A stretch of 64,000 bases of DNA from Psychrobacter sp. DAB_AL43B (GCF_900168255.1 NZ_LT799838.1:1178001-1242000); one strand, 5' to 3'; shown: positions 9,524-19,976, counted from the stretch's first letter. Notes: generated by a model from the letters alone, not told the origin. A program made the numbers and translations.

Positions 9524-9901
9524 AAAATCCAACAGTTAGAAAGAGTGCTAAAGAATTAGCGTAAAAACGGGGCAAAAATATCTGCTGACAGAAGAGAGGG
9601 AAGCAAGATAACAAGTCAATGGCTTTAGTTAAAGAGGTTTTTTGCTAATAAAAGTGATTATCTAAAAAGGGTTGGTATTATTGAAGGTGAACCTGTTTTA
9701 TTCATATAAGCAACCTGCTTAAAAAACTGCCCTACTGCTGTAGTAAGTTTTTAAAATTTTCCAGCAGAATTTACCTATAGTAAGCGCAGTTTTGTTCATC
9801 ATGATAAATATAGATTCTGACAATAGGCTGATCTAATTTGTCAAAATCTATAAATCAGAGGATAATTCCAATAATTCTCGTGCTTTATTGGAAGTTATTC
9901 T
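9524..9901. other. intergenic region between sotB and the cupin gene
   Basis: AT-rich spacer of 378 bp between divergent genes. It must carry promoters for both, but no convincing operator, RNA or gene remnant was recognised. Confidence 0.5.
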
Positions 9902-10579
9902 ATGCTCATTAATGCAGATTTCTCTCGTCGTGCCTCATTACTGCCTGAACAATATCAGTGGGTTAAATCACCACAACAAGGTATCGAGCGCGTAATGCTT
10001 GATCGCGTGGGCGCAGAAAAAGCGCGTGCAACCAGTATTGTACGCTATGCGCCTGATTCTCATTTTCCTCATCATTTGCATCCCGGTGGTGAGGAGATTT
10101 TGGTATTGTCTGGTGCTTTCTCTGCCGATAACACGCATTATCCTACTGGCTGGTATCTGCGTAATCCACCAACCTCAGGACATCAGCCTTATAGTAATGA
10201 GGGCGCTGTTATTTTTGTCAAACTCTGGCAGATGTCAGCAGACGAGACGCATGATATCGCTATCGACACTAAAGATGCTGTAAATTGGCAAAAGCAAGGT
10301 AGTCGCGAGGTCTGTCATTTATACTCAGATGCGAGAGAGCAGGTTAGTTTACAACGCTTAAATGCCGGCGATGTATTATTCACCGAGACAATCGCTGGTG
10401 GAGCAGAGTTATTAGTATTAGAAGGTGACCTGATAGATGCAGGTCAACGCTATTGGCGTGGTAGCTGGATACGTCTACCTGACGGTGCAGAAGCACAAAT
10501 TAAAGCAGGAGCAGACGGCGTGATGGTTTATCTAAAAACTGGGCATTTATCACAAATCATTGGTGTTGATAGTAGATGA
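9902..10579 (+). CDS. ChrR-like cupin domain protein
   Basis: Protein of 225 aa with two cupin modules. The first (about 45-115) holds a metal-binding set, HHLHPGGEEILVLSG, then a glycine-rich strand and WYLRNPP. The second (about 130-215) repeats the fold without the obvious His cluster (GGAELLVLEGDL). It resembles the C-terminal cupin of the ChrR anti-sigma factor but lacks an N-terminal zinc anti-sigma domain, and no ECF sigma gene is adjacent, so it is unlikely to be a true anti-sigma factor. Possible role in stress or small-molecule metabolism. Confidence 0.75.
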   Translation: MLINADFSRRASLLPEQYQWVKSPQQGIERVMLDRVGAEKARATSIVRYAPDSHFPHHLHPGGEEILVLSGAFSADNTHYPTGWYLRNPPTSGHQPYSNEGAVIFVKLWQMSADETHDIAIDTKDAVNWQKQGSREVCHLYSDAREQVSLQRLNAGDVLFTETIAGGAELLVLEGDLIDAGQRYWRGSWIRLPDGAEAQIKAGADGVMVYLKTGHLSQIIGVDSR

Positions 10580-10861
10580 GTTTATTCATCTACTGTTGTC
10601 AGTCTACAGCCAAAAAAGGCAATTCTTAAACAATCATTTCTTTCGAATGAGTTCTCCACGCTTATTGGGTGCTTTACTGTCTAAACCTATCTAAAACCAT
10701 CAAAAATTTATCCCGAAATTATAACTTTCCTTGTAGATTCAATTAAATACTATTGATTAACCTTTTTTCAAACAATCTTCCCTAACATAATTTAGATACA
10801 TATCAGCCCTTCACATTGCTAGATTCTTTCTATAAAATACCGACCATGTGGTTTCTTTAAT
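10580..10861. other. intergenic spacer upstream of the SMR gene
   Basis: AT-rich non-coding stretch of about 280 bp. No terminator hairpin, riboswitch or gene remnant was recognised; the only clear signal is the inverted repeat that follows it. Confidence 0.4.
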
Positions 10862-10884
10862 GTATATACATTATTAATATATAC
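10862..10884. promoter_or_regulatory. candidate TetR operator upstream of the SMR efflux gene
   Basis: Inverted repeat GTATATA-N9-TATATAC, 26 bp before the efflux gene start. Placement just upstream of an efflux gene followed by a tetR gene fits an operator. AT-rich palindromes can arise by chance, so this is a candidate only. Confidence 0.4.
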
Positions 10885-10909
10885 TTAATTTAAGACAGGT
10901 ATCCTGATT

Positions 10910-11254
10910 ATGAGTCCTACCGCTATTGCTTACGGTTACCTTGCGATTGCCATTATTTGTGAAGTGATAGGCACTACCTTTTTAGTAAAGTCCGAACAGT
11001 TTACCCGTTTGGTACCGACACTAATTATGGGGGTGCTTTATACCATCTCGTTTTACTTGCTGACACAAACCCTCAAGACCATACCACTTGGTATTGCCTA
11101 TGCACTTTGGGGCGGACTGGGAATTGTGCTGACATCACTCGTGGGCTTAGTGTTTTTTAAGCAAACGCTTGATACAGCAGCAGTGGTCGGTATCGCTATG
11201 ATTGTTGGCGGTGTCGTAGTGATGAATTTACTGTCTAATTCTGTGGTGCATTAA
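10910..11254 (+). CDS. SMR multidrug efflux transporter (EmrE/Qac type)
   Basis: Four-helix small multidrug resistance protein, 114 aa, which works as a dual-topology dimer exchanging cationic drugs for protons. The essential glutamate of helix 1 is present in AIICEVIGTTFL (about residue 18), and the GIAYALWGGLGIVL signature of the EmrE/Qac branch is intact, so guanidine exporters of the Gdx/SugE branch are less likely. A tetR gene follows 8 bp downstream, suggesting an autoregulated two-gene operon. Confidence 0.9.
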   Translation: MSPTAIAYGYLAIAIICEVIGTTFLVKSEQFTRLVPTLIMGVLYTISFYLLTQTLKTIPLGIAYALWGGLGIVLTSLVGLVFFKQTLDTAAVVGIAMIVGGVVVMNLLSNSVVH

Positions 11255-11274
11255 CCATTAGCATGGAGATGAAA

Positions 11275-11844
11275 ATGGAAACTGAAAATGCCTATAAGCG
11301 TAAAAAACAGCCAGAGCTCGTCCGCCGTGCGCTGCTCGATCAAGCAGCACGGATAACTTTAGAGCAGGGTTTATCTAAGGTTACCTTTCAAGCGGTTGCT
11401 GACGCAGTCGGAGTGACCAAGGGTGGGGTGATGCATCATTTCACCACAAAGAATGCGCTGATTCTTGAGGTGTTTAATGATGCCATGGCCAAGTTTGAAG
11501 CAGAAGTAGATGCGGCAATGGCTAAAGACCCTGTGCGTTATGGCTCTTTTACTCGCGCCTATATCGATGCCACTATCAGTTTGGGCGAAAAGGGGCAGCA
11601 AGAGTTTAATAGTCAAGCAACGTTGTATGTCTTGATGCTGGGTGATATTGAGCTGCGTGAATTATGGGCCGAGTGGTCAAACGAGCAATTAAAGAAACAT
11701 GAAGCAACCGACAACACCGAAACTTTATGTATGGTGCGTCTGGTCGCTGATGGTATTTGGCTCTCTGATTTTTCAGGTATCAATATATCGGATAAAACGT
11801 CATTACGTGAGCGTTTAATAAAAATGACGCAACACGAAGGTTAG
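11275..11844 (+). CDS. TetR family repressor, probably of the SMR gene
   Basis: TetR regulator of about 189 aa. The N-terminal helix-turn-helix (about residues 15-60) shows ITLEQGLSKVTFQAVADAVGVTKG and then VMHHFTTKNALI; the C-terminal part is the ligand domain. Three in-frame ATGs occur (11263, 11269, 11275); GGAG at 11265-11268 lies six bases before 11275, which favours that start. It does not resemble BetI in the ligand domain even though betB follows. Likely ligands are the cationic compounds pumped by the SMR protein (inference). Confidence 0.85.
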   Translation: METENAYKRKKQPELVRRALLDQAARITLEQGLSKVTFQAVADAVGVTKGGVMHHFTTKNALILEVFNDAMAKFEAEVDAAMAKDPVRYGSFTRAYIDATISLGEKGQQEFNSQATLYVLMLGDIELRELWAEWSNEQLKKHEATDNTETLCMVRLVADGIWLSDFSGINISDKTSLRERLIKMTQHEG

Positions 11845-12048
11845 CAAAACACTGCTGCAAATAATAGACATTAAGTAATAGATATTGTCTAAGCGCTTTA
11901 TAAGCCAACAGTTAAATGCACTGTTGCATAAATGGTTTGTAAATAAAGACCACATCAATTTTCTTTTTAACACTTAAATCATGACGACATTATTCAAGAT
12001 GAGCGCTTTTTTACTAAGGGCACTTATCAGTAATCGTAAGGAAAAACT

Positions 12049-13551
12049 ATGAAAAATTCAAATAACTTGAAAGACATCATTAATTTAGAGCAAGTGCAAA
12101 CCGCTTATATCAATGGTCGTTATTTAGCTATCGATAAATCGTTACCAACTTTTGAAGATATCAATCCAGCAACAGGTGAGCTATTGGCCACCATTCAGCA
12201 GACGAGCACTGAGCAGATTAACGAAGCCGTAAAAGCAGCACAACAAGGTCAAAAAGTGTGGGCAGCAATGACAGCGGTTGAGCGTAGTCGTATTTTATTA
12301 AAGGCGGTTGAGATATTACGTGAGCGCAACGATGTGTTGGCATTGCTCGAAACCAAAGACACGGGTAAAGCACTCTCTGAAACCAAATACGTCGATATCG
12401 TCACCGGTGCTGACGTCGTTGAGTATTATGCAGGTCTTGCACCCATGCTTGAAGGTCGTCAGATTCCGCTACGTGATACTAGTTTTGTTTATACCCGTCG
12501 CGAGCCACTTGGCGTGGTTGCGGGTATCGGCGCATGGAACTATCCTATCCAAATCGCTATGTGGAAAGCAGCACCAGCGCTTGCAGCTGGTAACGCGATG
12601 ATTTTTAAACCATCAGAAGTGACGCCTTTGACTGTTTTAAAATTGGCAGAAATATTCACAGAAGCAGGTTTGCCAGACGGCGTGTTTAACGTCGTGCAAG
12701 GCGACTATAAAGTGGGCGAAGCATTAACCCAGCATCCTGATATCGCCAAAGTATCGTTTACTGGTGGCGTACCGACGGGTAAAAAAGTCATGGCAAGCGC
12801 AGCAGCATCGTCGCTCAAAGACGTCACTCTAGAGCTTGGTGGTAAGTCACCATTAATCATATTTGAAGACGCTGATATCGATACCGCCGCTGACATTGCC
12901 ATGATGGCGAACTTCTATAGCACCGGTCAGGTCTGTACCAATGGCACACGTGTCTTTATCCCGAAAGCCTTACAAGCCAAATTTGAGCAAGCTATCTTAA
13001 CGCGCGTTGAGCGTATCAAGCTCGGCGATCCGATGGATGAAAGTATCAATATGGGTCCATTGGTCAGCTTTTCGCATATGGAAAGAGTGCTTGGCTATAT
13101 CGAACAAGGTAAAGCCAGTGGTGCACGCCTATTGACGGGCGGTGAACGTATCACGGCAGGTACACTTGCTAACGGTGCGTTTGTCGCACCGACTGTATTT
13201 AGCGATTGCAGCGATGAGATGACTATTGTACGTGAGGAAATCTTTGGTCCTGTGATGTCGATATTGACTTATGAGAGCGAAGAAGAAGTGATTCGCCGTG
13301 CCAATGATACGGATTATGGCTTGGCTGCAGGGGTCGTGACTGCTGATTTGACCCGCGCGCATCGAGTCATCGCACAAATTGAAGCGGGTATCTGCTGGTT
13401 AAATACTTGGGGCGAATCGCCCGCGCAAATGCCAGTCGGTGGTTATAAGCATTCAGGCATTGGCCGCGAAAATGGCATTGAAGCGCTTGAGCATTACACG
13501 CAGACAAAGTCTATCCAAGTAGAGCTGGGCGCGTTTGAGTCGGTATTTTAA
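12049..13551 (+). CDS. betB: betaine aldehyde dehydrogenase
   Basis: NAD-dependent aldehyde dehydrogenase, 500 aa, that oxidises betaine aldehyde to the osmoprotectant glycine betaine. The catalytic glutamate lies in ELGGKSP and the catalytic cysteine in [11 protein letters not shown]. The [21 protein letters not shown] substrate and cofactor strands and the C-terminal [19 protein letters not shown] are typical of BetB. A GGA-containing RBS precedes the start. It is followed by betA and a BCCT carrier, giving the standard choline-to-betaine set. No betI gene lies upstream. Confidence 0.93.
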   Translation: MKNSNNLKDIINLEQVQTAYINGRYLAIDKSLPTFEDINPATGELLATIQQTSTEQINEAVKAAQQGQKVWAAMTAVERSRILLKAVEILRERNDVLALLETKDTGKALSETKYVDIVTGADVVEYYAGLAPMLEGRQIPLRDTSFVYTRREPLGVVAGIGAWNYPIQIAMWKAAPALAAGNAMIFKPSEVTPLTVLKLAEIFTEAGLPDGVFNVVQGDYKVGEALTQHPDIAKVSFTGGVPTGKKVMASAAASSLKDVTLELGGKSPLIIFEDADIDTAADIAMMANFYSTGQVCTNGTRVFIPKALQAKFEQAILTRVERIKLGDPMDESINMGPLVSFSHMERVLGYIEQGKASGARLLTGGERITAGTLANGAFVAPTVFSDCSDEMTIVREEIFGPVMSILTYESEEEVIRRANDTDYGLAAGVVTADLTRAHRVIAQIEAGICWLNTWGESPAQMPVGGYKHSGIGRENGIEALEHYTQTKSIQVELGAFESVF

Positions 13552-13669
13552 TCACTTATATTTGAAAATTTTTTAAAACAGTAAGGTTGATGTATTAGGA
13601 ATAGTTTGTCCTTTGAACACAGCCTTACTGATATGAAATGATGGATTTTTTAACATTATGGAGCGTTTT

Positions 13670-15370
13670 ATGACATCAACCACACCTGAGTATGACTACA
13701 TCATTGTCGGTGCCGGTTCAGCAGGTAACGTGCTGGCCACGCGCTTGACTGAAGATGCCAACATTAAGGTATTGCTGTTAGAAGCCGGTCGTCCAGATCA
13801 TCGTTTAGACTTTCGTACCCAGATGCCAGCGGCGCTCGCCATGCCGTTGCAAGGAACGACTTATAACTGGGGCTATAAAACCGATCCTGAGCCGTATATG
13901 AACAACCGCGTTATGGACTGTGGTCGCGGTAAAGGGCTTGGCGGCTCATCTTTGATTAACGGCATGTGTTATATCCGTGGTAATGCTTTAGATTTTGATG
14001 ATTGGGCCAAAATTAAAGGCTTAGAAGATTGGACCTATTCGGACTGCTTACCTTATTTTAAAAAGTTAGAGAACAGAGATGCCGGCGCCAATGATTATCA
14101 TGGTGTGGGTGGTCCGGTTGAAATGACCACCTCCAAGCCAGGAGTCAATCCACTGTTTCAAGCGATGATTGAAGCGGGCGTGCAAGCAGGCTATCCAAGC
14201 ACCGATGACTTAAACGGCTATCAGCAAGAAGGCTTTGGGCCGATGGATAGGTTCGTCACGCCTAATGGTCGCCGTGCTTCGACTGCTCGCGGTTATCTTG
14301 ATCGCGCTAAACCACGTAGCAATATCACGATTTTGACTGGTGCGCTTACCGATATTATTTTGTTTGATGGCAAGCGTGCTGTCGGCGTTAAAGTCGAGCA
14401 CCAAGGTCAGACCAAAAACTTTTATGCGGCTCGTGAAGTCATTGTCTCATCGGGCGCAATTGCCTCACCGCAATTATTGCAGCGTTCTGGCATTGGTCCT
14501 GGTCAGTGGCTCAAAGAGTTGGGCGTCAATGAGGTTCTTGATTTGCCCGGCGTCGGTAATAACCTGCAAGATCATCTAGAGCTGTATATGCAGTATGAAT
14601 GTAAGCTGCCAGTCTCAATTGCGCCTGCTAATAAATGGTGGAATAAGCCAGCAATTGGTGCGGAGTGGTTATTCAATGGCACAGGACTTGGTGCATCAAA
14701 TCAGTTTGAAGGTGGCGGCTTTGTTCGTACCGATGAGAAGTTTACCCATCCTAATATTCAGTATCATTTCCTGCCATTAGCCGTTCGTTATGACGGCCGC
14801 AGTGCCATTAATTCTCACAGCTTCCAAGCGCACGTTGGCTCATTACGGTCGCCAAGTCGTGGTCGTGTCAAGCTGACCTCTAAAGACCCGAAGGCGCATC
14901 CGAGTATCTTATTTAACTATATGTCTCATGAGCAAGACTGGCAAGAGTTCCGCGCAGCCATGCGTATCACCCGTGAGATTATGCATCAGCCTGCGCTCGA
15001 CCCTTACCGCGGTCGGGCTATTGCGCCAACCGATGATTTAGTGACCGATGCGCAGTTAGATGAATACGTCCGCAATAATAGTGAGACAGCTTATCATCCG
15101 TCTTGTACCTGTCCGATGGGCGAGGGTAATGATGCCGTGGTTAATGGTGAAGGGCTGGTGCACGGTATTGATGGTTTGCGCGTTGTCGATGCGTCGATTA
15201 TGCCAAATATTATCAGTGGTAATCTCAATGCGACAACCATTATGCTGGCGGAAAAAATCGTTGATAAGATGAGAGGCAAACAGCTGCCACGCTCTACCGT
15301 GGACTATTATGTCGCCAATGGTGCACCGTTAAGAGGCGAGCCGATACGTGCTTACAGTTCTGCTGTCTAA
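13670..15370 (+). CDS. betA: choline dehydrogenase
   Basis: FAD-dependent GMC oxidoreductase, about 566 aa, membrane-associated, oxidising choline to betaine aldehyde. The N-terminal FAD site is [19 protein letters not shown] signatures [15 protein letters not shown] and [17 protein letters not shown] are present, and the active-site His lies in [11 protein letters not shown]. An in-frame ATG exists at 13658, but GGAG at 13660-13663 sits six bases before the ATG at 13670, which is the likely start. The 106-bp gap after betB contains no terminator. Confidence 0.93.
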   Translation: MTSTTPEYDYIIVGAGSAGNVLATRLTEDANIKVLLLEAGRPDHRLDFRTQMPAALAMPLQGTTYNWGYKTDPEPYMNNRVMDCGRGKGLGGSSLINGMCYIRGNALDFDDWAKIKGLEDWTYSDCLPYFKKLENRDAGANDYHGVGGPVEMTTSKPGVNPLFQAMIEAGVQAGYPSTDDLNGYQQEGFGPMDRFVTPNGRRASTARGYLDRAKPRSNITILTGALTDIILFDGKRAVGVKVEHQGQTKNFYAAREVIVSSGAIASPQLLQRSGIGPGQWLKELGVNEVLDLPGVGNNLQDHLELYMQYECKLPVSIAPANKWWNKPAIGAEWLFNGTGLGASNQFEGGGFVRTDEKFTHPNIQYHFLPLAVRYDGRSAINSHSFQAHVGSLRSPSRGRVKLTSKDPKAHPSILFNYMSHEQDWQEFRAAMRITREIMHQPALDPYRGRAIAPTDDLVTDAQLDEYVRNNSETAYHPSCTCPMGEGNDAVVNGEGLVHGIDGLRVVDASIMPNIISGNLNATTIMLAEKIVDKMRGKQLPRSTVDYYVANGAPLRGEPIRAYSSAV

Positions 15371-15429
15371 GCAAGCTATTTCATAAGCGGTCATACAAAC
15401 TACTCAATTACTTAGCCAGTTTTAATAAA

Positions 15430-15458
15430 AAGGCCTTTCAATGCAAAGGTCTTTTTCA
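15430..15458 (+). terminator. terminator after betA
   Basis: Seven-bp stem GGCCTTT / AAAGGTC (one G:T pair) with a short loop, followed by a T-run. It separates betA from the transporter gene, which then needs its own promoter in the remaining 200 bp. Confidence 0.65.
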
Positions 15459-15665
15459 TCAGCGCTAATGTATTTGAGTCATGAGTAAAGCCTGACAGCG
15501 CTTATCTAATTTTAGATATTAAATTTTCATTTATTTTATATAACCATTTTTATTTATTGGTACTGCTTTGTGCATCATACCGTTATGAGGTTTTATATAT
15601 AGTCATAAAGTTATGACGGACAAAGCAATATCAGACCGTGTTTCATTTACTTATTGAGGTCTTAT

Positions 15666-17711
15666 ATGTACAGCTCGCCATCAGAAGATGCGCCGAAACT
15701 CCTGAGTTTAAATAAAACGGTTTTTTTAGGCTCAGCTATTATTTCAATTTTATTAATAATCTGGACGATTGCGTTTCCAGATTATAGTCAGAACTTGCTC
15801 AGCGCCAGCATGGCTTGGGTATCAGAGAGTTTTGGTTGGTACTACATGTTGGTGGTTGCTGCCTATAGTATTTTTGCGTTATTTGTTGGTCTGTCCAAAT
15901 ATGGCGATATCAAACTTGGTCAAGACCATGAAAAAGCCCAGTTTCCTTTTTTAACGTGGGCAGCCATGCTGTTTTCAGCGGGTATCGGTATTGATTTGTT
16001 ATTCTTTGGCGCGTCTGAGCCGTTGATGCATTATCTAACACCGCATACAGGGCTTGAACCTGCCAGTGCTGAGGCCATGCGTGAAGCGCTTGCCCAAACT
16101 TTTTTGCATTGGGGCTTACACGGTTGGGGTATTTATGCCCTCATCGGTATGGCGTTGGCTTATTTTGCTTATCGCAAAAATATGCCATTGGCATTACGGT
16201 CTCCATTGACACCGATATTTGGCGAGCGCCTAATCAAAGGCTGGCTTGGTGATGGTATTGATACCTTTGGCGTCGTCTGTACCTTGATGGGCATTGCCAC
16301 CAGCTTAGGTATTGGGGTATTACAGGCCAATGCTGGTTTGACGCATGTGTTTGGCATTGAATCCAGTAAGATGGTACAGACGCTCATTATTTTAGGTGTT
16401 GTCACTGCCGCCGCTATCTCTGCCATGACTGGTGTGGAAAGAGGTGTGCGCCGCTTATCTGAATTCAACATGTTATCTTCAATATTGCTATTAATCGCGA
16501 TATTAGTGATGGGTAATACGGTGTATTTACTGAATACATTTACCCAAAATATTGGGCAGTATTTCCAAACCATTATTTATAAAACCTTTGATGTCTATGC
16601 TTATGACGGGACTGCTGGAGCTGACTGGAAGTCAGGTTGGACGATATTTTTCTGGGCATGGTGGGTGGCTTGGGCACCATTTGTAGGCTTATTTATCGCC
16701 CGTATTAGCCGTGGTCGTACCCTGCGCGAATTCGTATTTGGGGTAATGTTTATCCCACTTGGTTTCATATTTGCTTGGTTCTCTATCTTTGGTAATTCAG
16801 CGATAGATTTGGTCGCTAATGGTGCTACTGAGCTTGGTGAAATCGCAGTCAATGACGCTGCAATGGGCATGTTCGCCTTGTTTGAGTACTTTCCTTATAG
16901 TGATGTTTTATCATTTGCTGGTGTGGTTATTGGGCTAGTATTCTTTGTCACCTCAGCGGATTCGGGCGCATTAGTATTAGCGAACTTGAGCTCAAGAGGT
17001 ATGACCAATGATACCGATGCGCCAGTGTGGTTGCGTTTGTTTTGGGCTGCGGCAACGGGTCTTATCACTTTAGGCTTATTGTTTGCTGGTGGCTTTGCAT
17101 CATTGCAGTCCGTATCGGTCATTGCTGGTTTACCGTTCTCGCTTATCCTCGTGCTCTACATGATGTCGATGTGGAAATCATTAAAAGAAGAAGGTAATAA
17201 GCGTAAAGCAAGCACGATTGGTATGGCAAACGTACTTGATAGTGGCAAGGGCTGGAAAGCGCGCTTGCAGCGTATCGTCAGTTTCCCAAGCCATACGCAA
17301 GTCGAGCGATTCTTGCAGAATATCGTAAGACCGGCAATGACTGAAGTTGAAAACGAGTTGAAAGCCGGTGGTCTGAAAACCTCTCTAGATATCCGTAACC
17401 CAGCCCATATAGGGCAAGATATCGATGAGGGTATAGATGAAAGTAGCGGTCAAATAGATGGTCTAAAATTGCGGGTTGGACATGGTGATGAAGATGACTT
17501 TATCTATGAGGTCAATTTAATCAAAACGGAGCGACCTAACTTTACGATGAAAACCTCAAGCAAGCATACAGAGTATTATTATCGTGCGGAAGTTTTCTTA
17601 AGTGATGGTTCGCAAGAGTATGATTTGGTTGGTTATACCAAAGAGCAAGTGCTGGTCGATATCTTACATCAGTATGAACGCCATTTGCAGTATCTACACT
17701 TAGAGCGTTAA
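15666..17711 (+). CDS. betT: BCCT family choline/betaine transporter
   Basis: Twelve-helix secondary transporter of about 681 aa. The BCCT signature lies in the WAWWVAWAPFVGLFIARISRGRT region of helix 8, with FSAGIGIDLLFFGASEP at helix 3 and TSADSGALVLA further on. A long cytoplasmic C-terminal domain (about residues 510-681, ending in QYERHLQYL) is the BetT-type extension linked to osmotic regulation. A TTG at 15654 could extend the frame, but GAGG at 15656-15659 places the start at the ATG at 15666. Its position after betBA points to choline as substrate; betaine or DMSP uptake is possible. Confidence 0.88.
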   Translation: MYSSPSEDAPKLLSLNKTVFLGSAIISILLIIWTIAFPDYSQNLLSASMAWVSESFGWYYMLVVAAYSIFALFVGLSKYGDIKLGQDHEKAQFPFLTWAAMLFSAGIGIDLLFFGASEPLMHYLTPHTGLEPASAEAMREALAQTFLHWGLHGWGIYALIGMALAYFAYRKNMPLALRSPLTPIFGERLIKGWLGDGIDTFGVVCTLMGIATSLGIGVLQANAGLTHVFGIESSKMVQTLIILGVVTAAAISAMTGVERGVRRLSEFNMLSSILLLIAILVMGNTVYLLNTFTQNIGQYFQTIIYKTFDVYAYDGTAGADWKSGWTIFFWAWWVAWAPFVGLFIARISRGRTLREFVFGVMFIPLGFIFAWFSIFGNSAIDLVANGATELGEIAVNDAAMGMFALFEYFPYSDVLSFAGVVIGLVFFVTSADSGALVLANLSSRGMTNDTDAPVWLRLFWAAATGLITLGLLFAGGFASLQSVSVIAGLPFSLILVLYMMSMWKSLKEEGNKRKASTIGMANVLDSGKGWKARLQRIVSFPSHTQVERFLQNIVRPAMTEVENELKAGGLKTSLDIRNPAHIGQDIDEGIDESSGQIDGLKLRVGHGDEDDFIYEVNLIKTERPNFTMKTSSKHTEYYYRAEVFLSDGSQEYDLVGYTKEQVLVDILHQYERHLQYLHLER

Positions 17712-17742
17712 TGATTAAATAATACATTGCTAATGTACATTG

Positions 17743-17776
17743 ACCCTATAAGTTGAAGGCAGCTTATAGGGTTTTT
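17743..17776 (+). terminator. terminator after the BCCT gene
   Basis: Stem CCCTATAAG / CTTATAGGG with an 11-nt loop and a following T-run. Confidence 0.85.
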
Positions 17777-17812
17777 TAAAGATATTTTTTAGTCTTAAAA
17801 TTTAAGGAGTTG

Positions 17813-17953
17813 TAGTCAGTTCAATATAAAAGAGGTACGTTAAAAATAGCGTTGCTGGGATAAATGTTTTTCGCTTGCTGTGCGCTTCGTACTCCAGAGG
17901 CTTCGCAAAATTTATCCCAGCAGCACTGTATTCTTTTCACATTGAATCGACTA
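17813..17953. repeat. dispersed ~140-bp palindromic repeat, copy B
   Basis: Imperfect palindrome with inverted ends: TAGTCAGTTCAATATAAAAGA on the left is mirrored by TCTTTTCACATTGAATCGACTA-like sequence on the right. The core is GCTGGGATAAATG, CGCTTGCTG, CCAGAGGCTTCGC and ATTTATCCCAGC. It carries no open frame. Best-preserved copy together with 31246-31384; MITE-like in design. Confidence 0.7.
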
Positions 17954-18449
17954 TATTAAAACTCTAAGCGACACCAGTTGTCGCTACTCTTATCCAAACC
18001 GCTTTATTTTTATATGAGTTTGTATTATAGTTATTGAGTCAGGCAAAAATAACGTGACAGATAATTAACCCTCGGGGCGCAACGCTTCACTTCTTAATTA
18101 ATCTGTTTTTAACGAATTATGATTCCCAACGTTATTTTCGTTTATTCATAAACAGCTTCGCCTGCATAAATCCCAAAAACTATCTTTATTAATAACCAGA
18201 AAAACTGAACAGAAAAAATGCTCGTTAACTTTGTGAAAATGTTGACGCTGCAACCATGAAAGTCTGTGTTAAAAAACTAGCCATAAATAAAACCGCTACG
18301 CTACCAAATCGATTCACTCACTTAACTTTATAGATAATGACGACATTTAACAAAATGGCGAACAGCCTCGGCTGACTAAAAATTGTGACTAAAAAACTGA
18401 TAATTAAAAATGCTGCTACAAAACCATATTCAAAAAAAAGGCAAACCCT
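17954..18449. repeat. non-coding region with nested inverted repeats
   Basis: About 500 bp without a gene. It holds a small hairpin GCGACA-N5-TGTCGC near 17966 and a nested palindrome: outer arms GCAAAAATAACGT (18043-18055) and ACGTTATTTTCG (18129-18140), inner arms ACAGATAATTAA (18057-18068) and TTAATTAATCTGT (18094-18106). Nothing else was recognised. It may be another miniature element or a structured leader for the gene at 18450. Confidence 0.45.
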
Positions 18450-19355
18450 ATGACAAATACCAAATACTTTTTTGAACAAAATCGCATAGACGATGTGCAG
18501 TGGTCAGGTGTATCAAGACTCTCAAGCTTGCCGTCATTGCCAGACGATGGGAAATTCCCACCGCTAAAAACCCCTTTGTTTTATCTTAAAAGCGTGTCTA
18601 TTAACACTTATGAAGATGATATTTATTTTGTTAATAATACCGAGCAGACGCTACACTTTGTAGCGCCATTTAAGCTATGTAAAAATTTAGCTGATGCCAA
18701 TGCCAAGCTCGGTGATGTAAGCGATAAAAATGTGCATAAGGCCAAACTTTATGTTGACGATATGGATCGTTTATATACCGATGTGTTACCCAATCAAGGC
18801 GTGCGCATTGGGCGTACGCATATTATTTATGACAGTGACGGGCTAAGGCAGTGGTTTATTCAAGTGCCATTTAAAGCTGTTGACGCTCATTACGCTATGT
18901 GGCGCTTTAATGTGGTTGAAAAAGGGGGCGTTGGTGAGGCGTATCCACTGCTGTGGGATAATTTTGCCAAACCCACGCACATGGTCAGTTGTCAGTGCTC
19001 GACTGAACGCGCTGATATGCCGATAGAGCCTTCGGTTTATGAAGAGCGTTGTTGGGTATTCGATAGACTAATCGAATCGCTGGGTATAGCGGATGCGCTA
19101 TTTGTACTGGCGATTAATGACATTCTTTATCGTTATTGTGTGGGCTGGAGTGCCCCTTACAATGAATCGGATATCCAAGCAAAAGATATTGCGCATAAAC
19201 TGCAAGAATCAAAGCCTAAAGATGCGCAAGCAGTGAAAGCCATTGTCCAAAGCGTTTATGACTTTTGGTTTAATGAAGGTTTTGCGAAAAATATCTCAGT
19301 AGAGGCTTGTACGGAGCTTTTTGATTTGTACCAAGAATGGATGGCGAAATATTAA
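18450..19355 (+). CDS. conserved-looking hypothetical protein (301 aa)
   Basis: No family recognised. It is a soluble-looking protein without signal peptide or membrane helix, rich in aromatic and acidic residues, with a CQCST cysteine pair near residue 185. An N-terminal beta-rich half (VSINTYEDDIYFVNNTEQTLHF) is followed by a mostly helical C-terminal half. A short A-rich leader precedes the start. It is followed 36 bp later by a YqiA-like hydrolase on the same strand, so the two may form an operon. Confidence 0.7.
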   Translation: MTNTKYFFEQNRIDDVQWSGVSRLSSLPSLPDDGKFPPLKTPLFYLKSVSINTYEDDIYFVNNTEQTLHFVAPFKLCKNLADANAKLGDVSDKNVHKAKLYVDDMDRLYTDVLPNQGVRIGRTHIIYDSDGLRQWFIQVPFKAVDAHYAMWRFNVVEKGGVGEAYPLLWDNFAKPTHMVSCQCSTERADMPIEPSVYEERCWVFDRLIESLGIADALFVLAINDILYRYCVGWSAPYNESDIQAKDIAHKLQESKPKDAQAVKAIVQSVYDFWFNEGFAKNISVEACTELFDLYQEWMAKY

Positions 19356-19391
19356 AAAATAACTAAGAAATAATAAAAAAAGGAGAAGGCA

Positions 19392-19976
19392 ATGATGTTG
19401 CCCATTGAGAATAACGACACGTTTTTACTGTTTTTTCATGGTCTTGATTCAAGCAATGAGACCAGTAAATATACTTGTATTACGCGTGAACCGAAGATCT
19501 GCCAAACGGTTAATTACCGAGATGACTTTAAAAAAGTTTTTGAGATTTATGAAGCGTTGATTCAAGAAAAAATGCAAACGTATCCTAGAGTGGTATTAGC
19601 AGGGCATTCACTTGGTGGTTGGTTTGCCAATCACTTTGCCCATAAATATAATCTGCGGGCGTTATTGATTGCGCCCTGTATTTATCCTAGTGAAGTTTTA
19701 GCCGATCGTATTCCAGAAGTGGCTAATATGAAACTGTCTTTTCCGACATCTAACACTGAGATGACACGGGTGATGGTCGAGGTCGATGATGAGTGCCTAG
19801 ATGTGGCTGTCGCTAAGCGCACGTTAGTGAACTTGCCTGAGAGCTGGGAGGTTGAATATTTTGAGCGTGGTCATCATCGCATTGCTCGTAGCAGTGAGAT
19901 TTGGAGTCATTTGCTAGATTTGTGCGAAGATCCTCTGGTTTGGATAGATACCGCTACATTTTATGGTGAAGATTAA
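19392..19976 (+). CDS. YqiA-like alpha/beta hydrolase (UPF0227-type esterase)
   Basis: Small alpha/beta hydrolase, 194 aa, close in size and motifs to the YqiA/UPF0227 esterase group. The oxyanion strand is LFFHGLDSS near residue 13, the nucleophile serine is in AGHSLGGWFANH near residue 75, and the C-terminal histidine is in ERGHHRIAR. It starts with ATG-ATG after AAGGAG. Function likely as an intracellular esterase; substrate unknown. Confidence 0.75.
   Translation: MMLPIENNDTFLLFFHGLDSSNETSKYTCITREPKICQTVNYRDDFKKVFEIYEALIQEKMQTYPRVVLAGHSLGGWFANHFAHKYNLRALLIAPCIYPSEVLADRIPEVANMKLSFPTSNTEMTRVMVEVDDECLDVAVAKRTLVNLPESWEVEYFERGHHRIARSSEIWSHLLDLCEDPLVWIDTATFYGED

Noticed and set aside
10580..10909. 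Possible guanidine riboswitch before the SMR gene
   Set aside because: The protein belongs to the Qac/EmrE branch and no riboswitch motif was visible.
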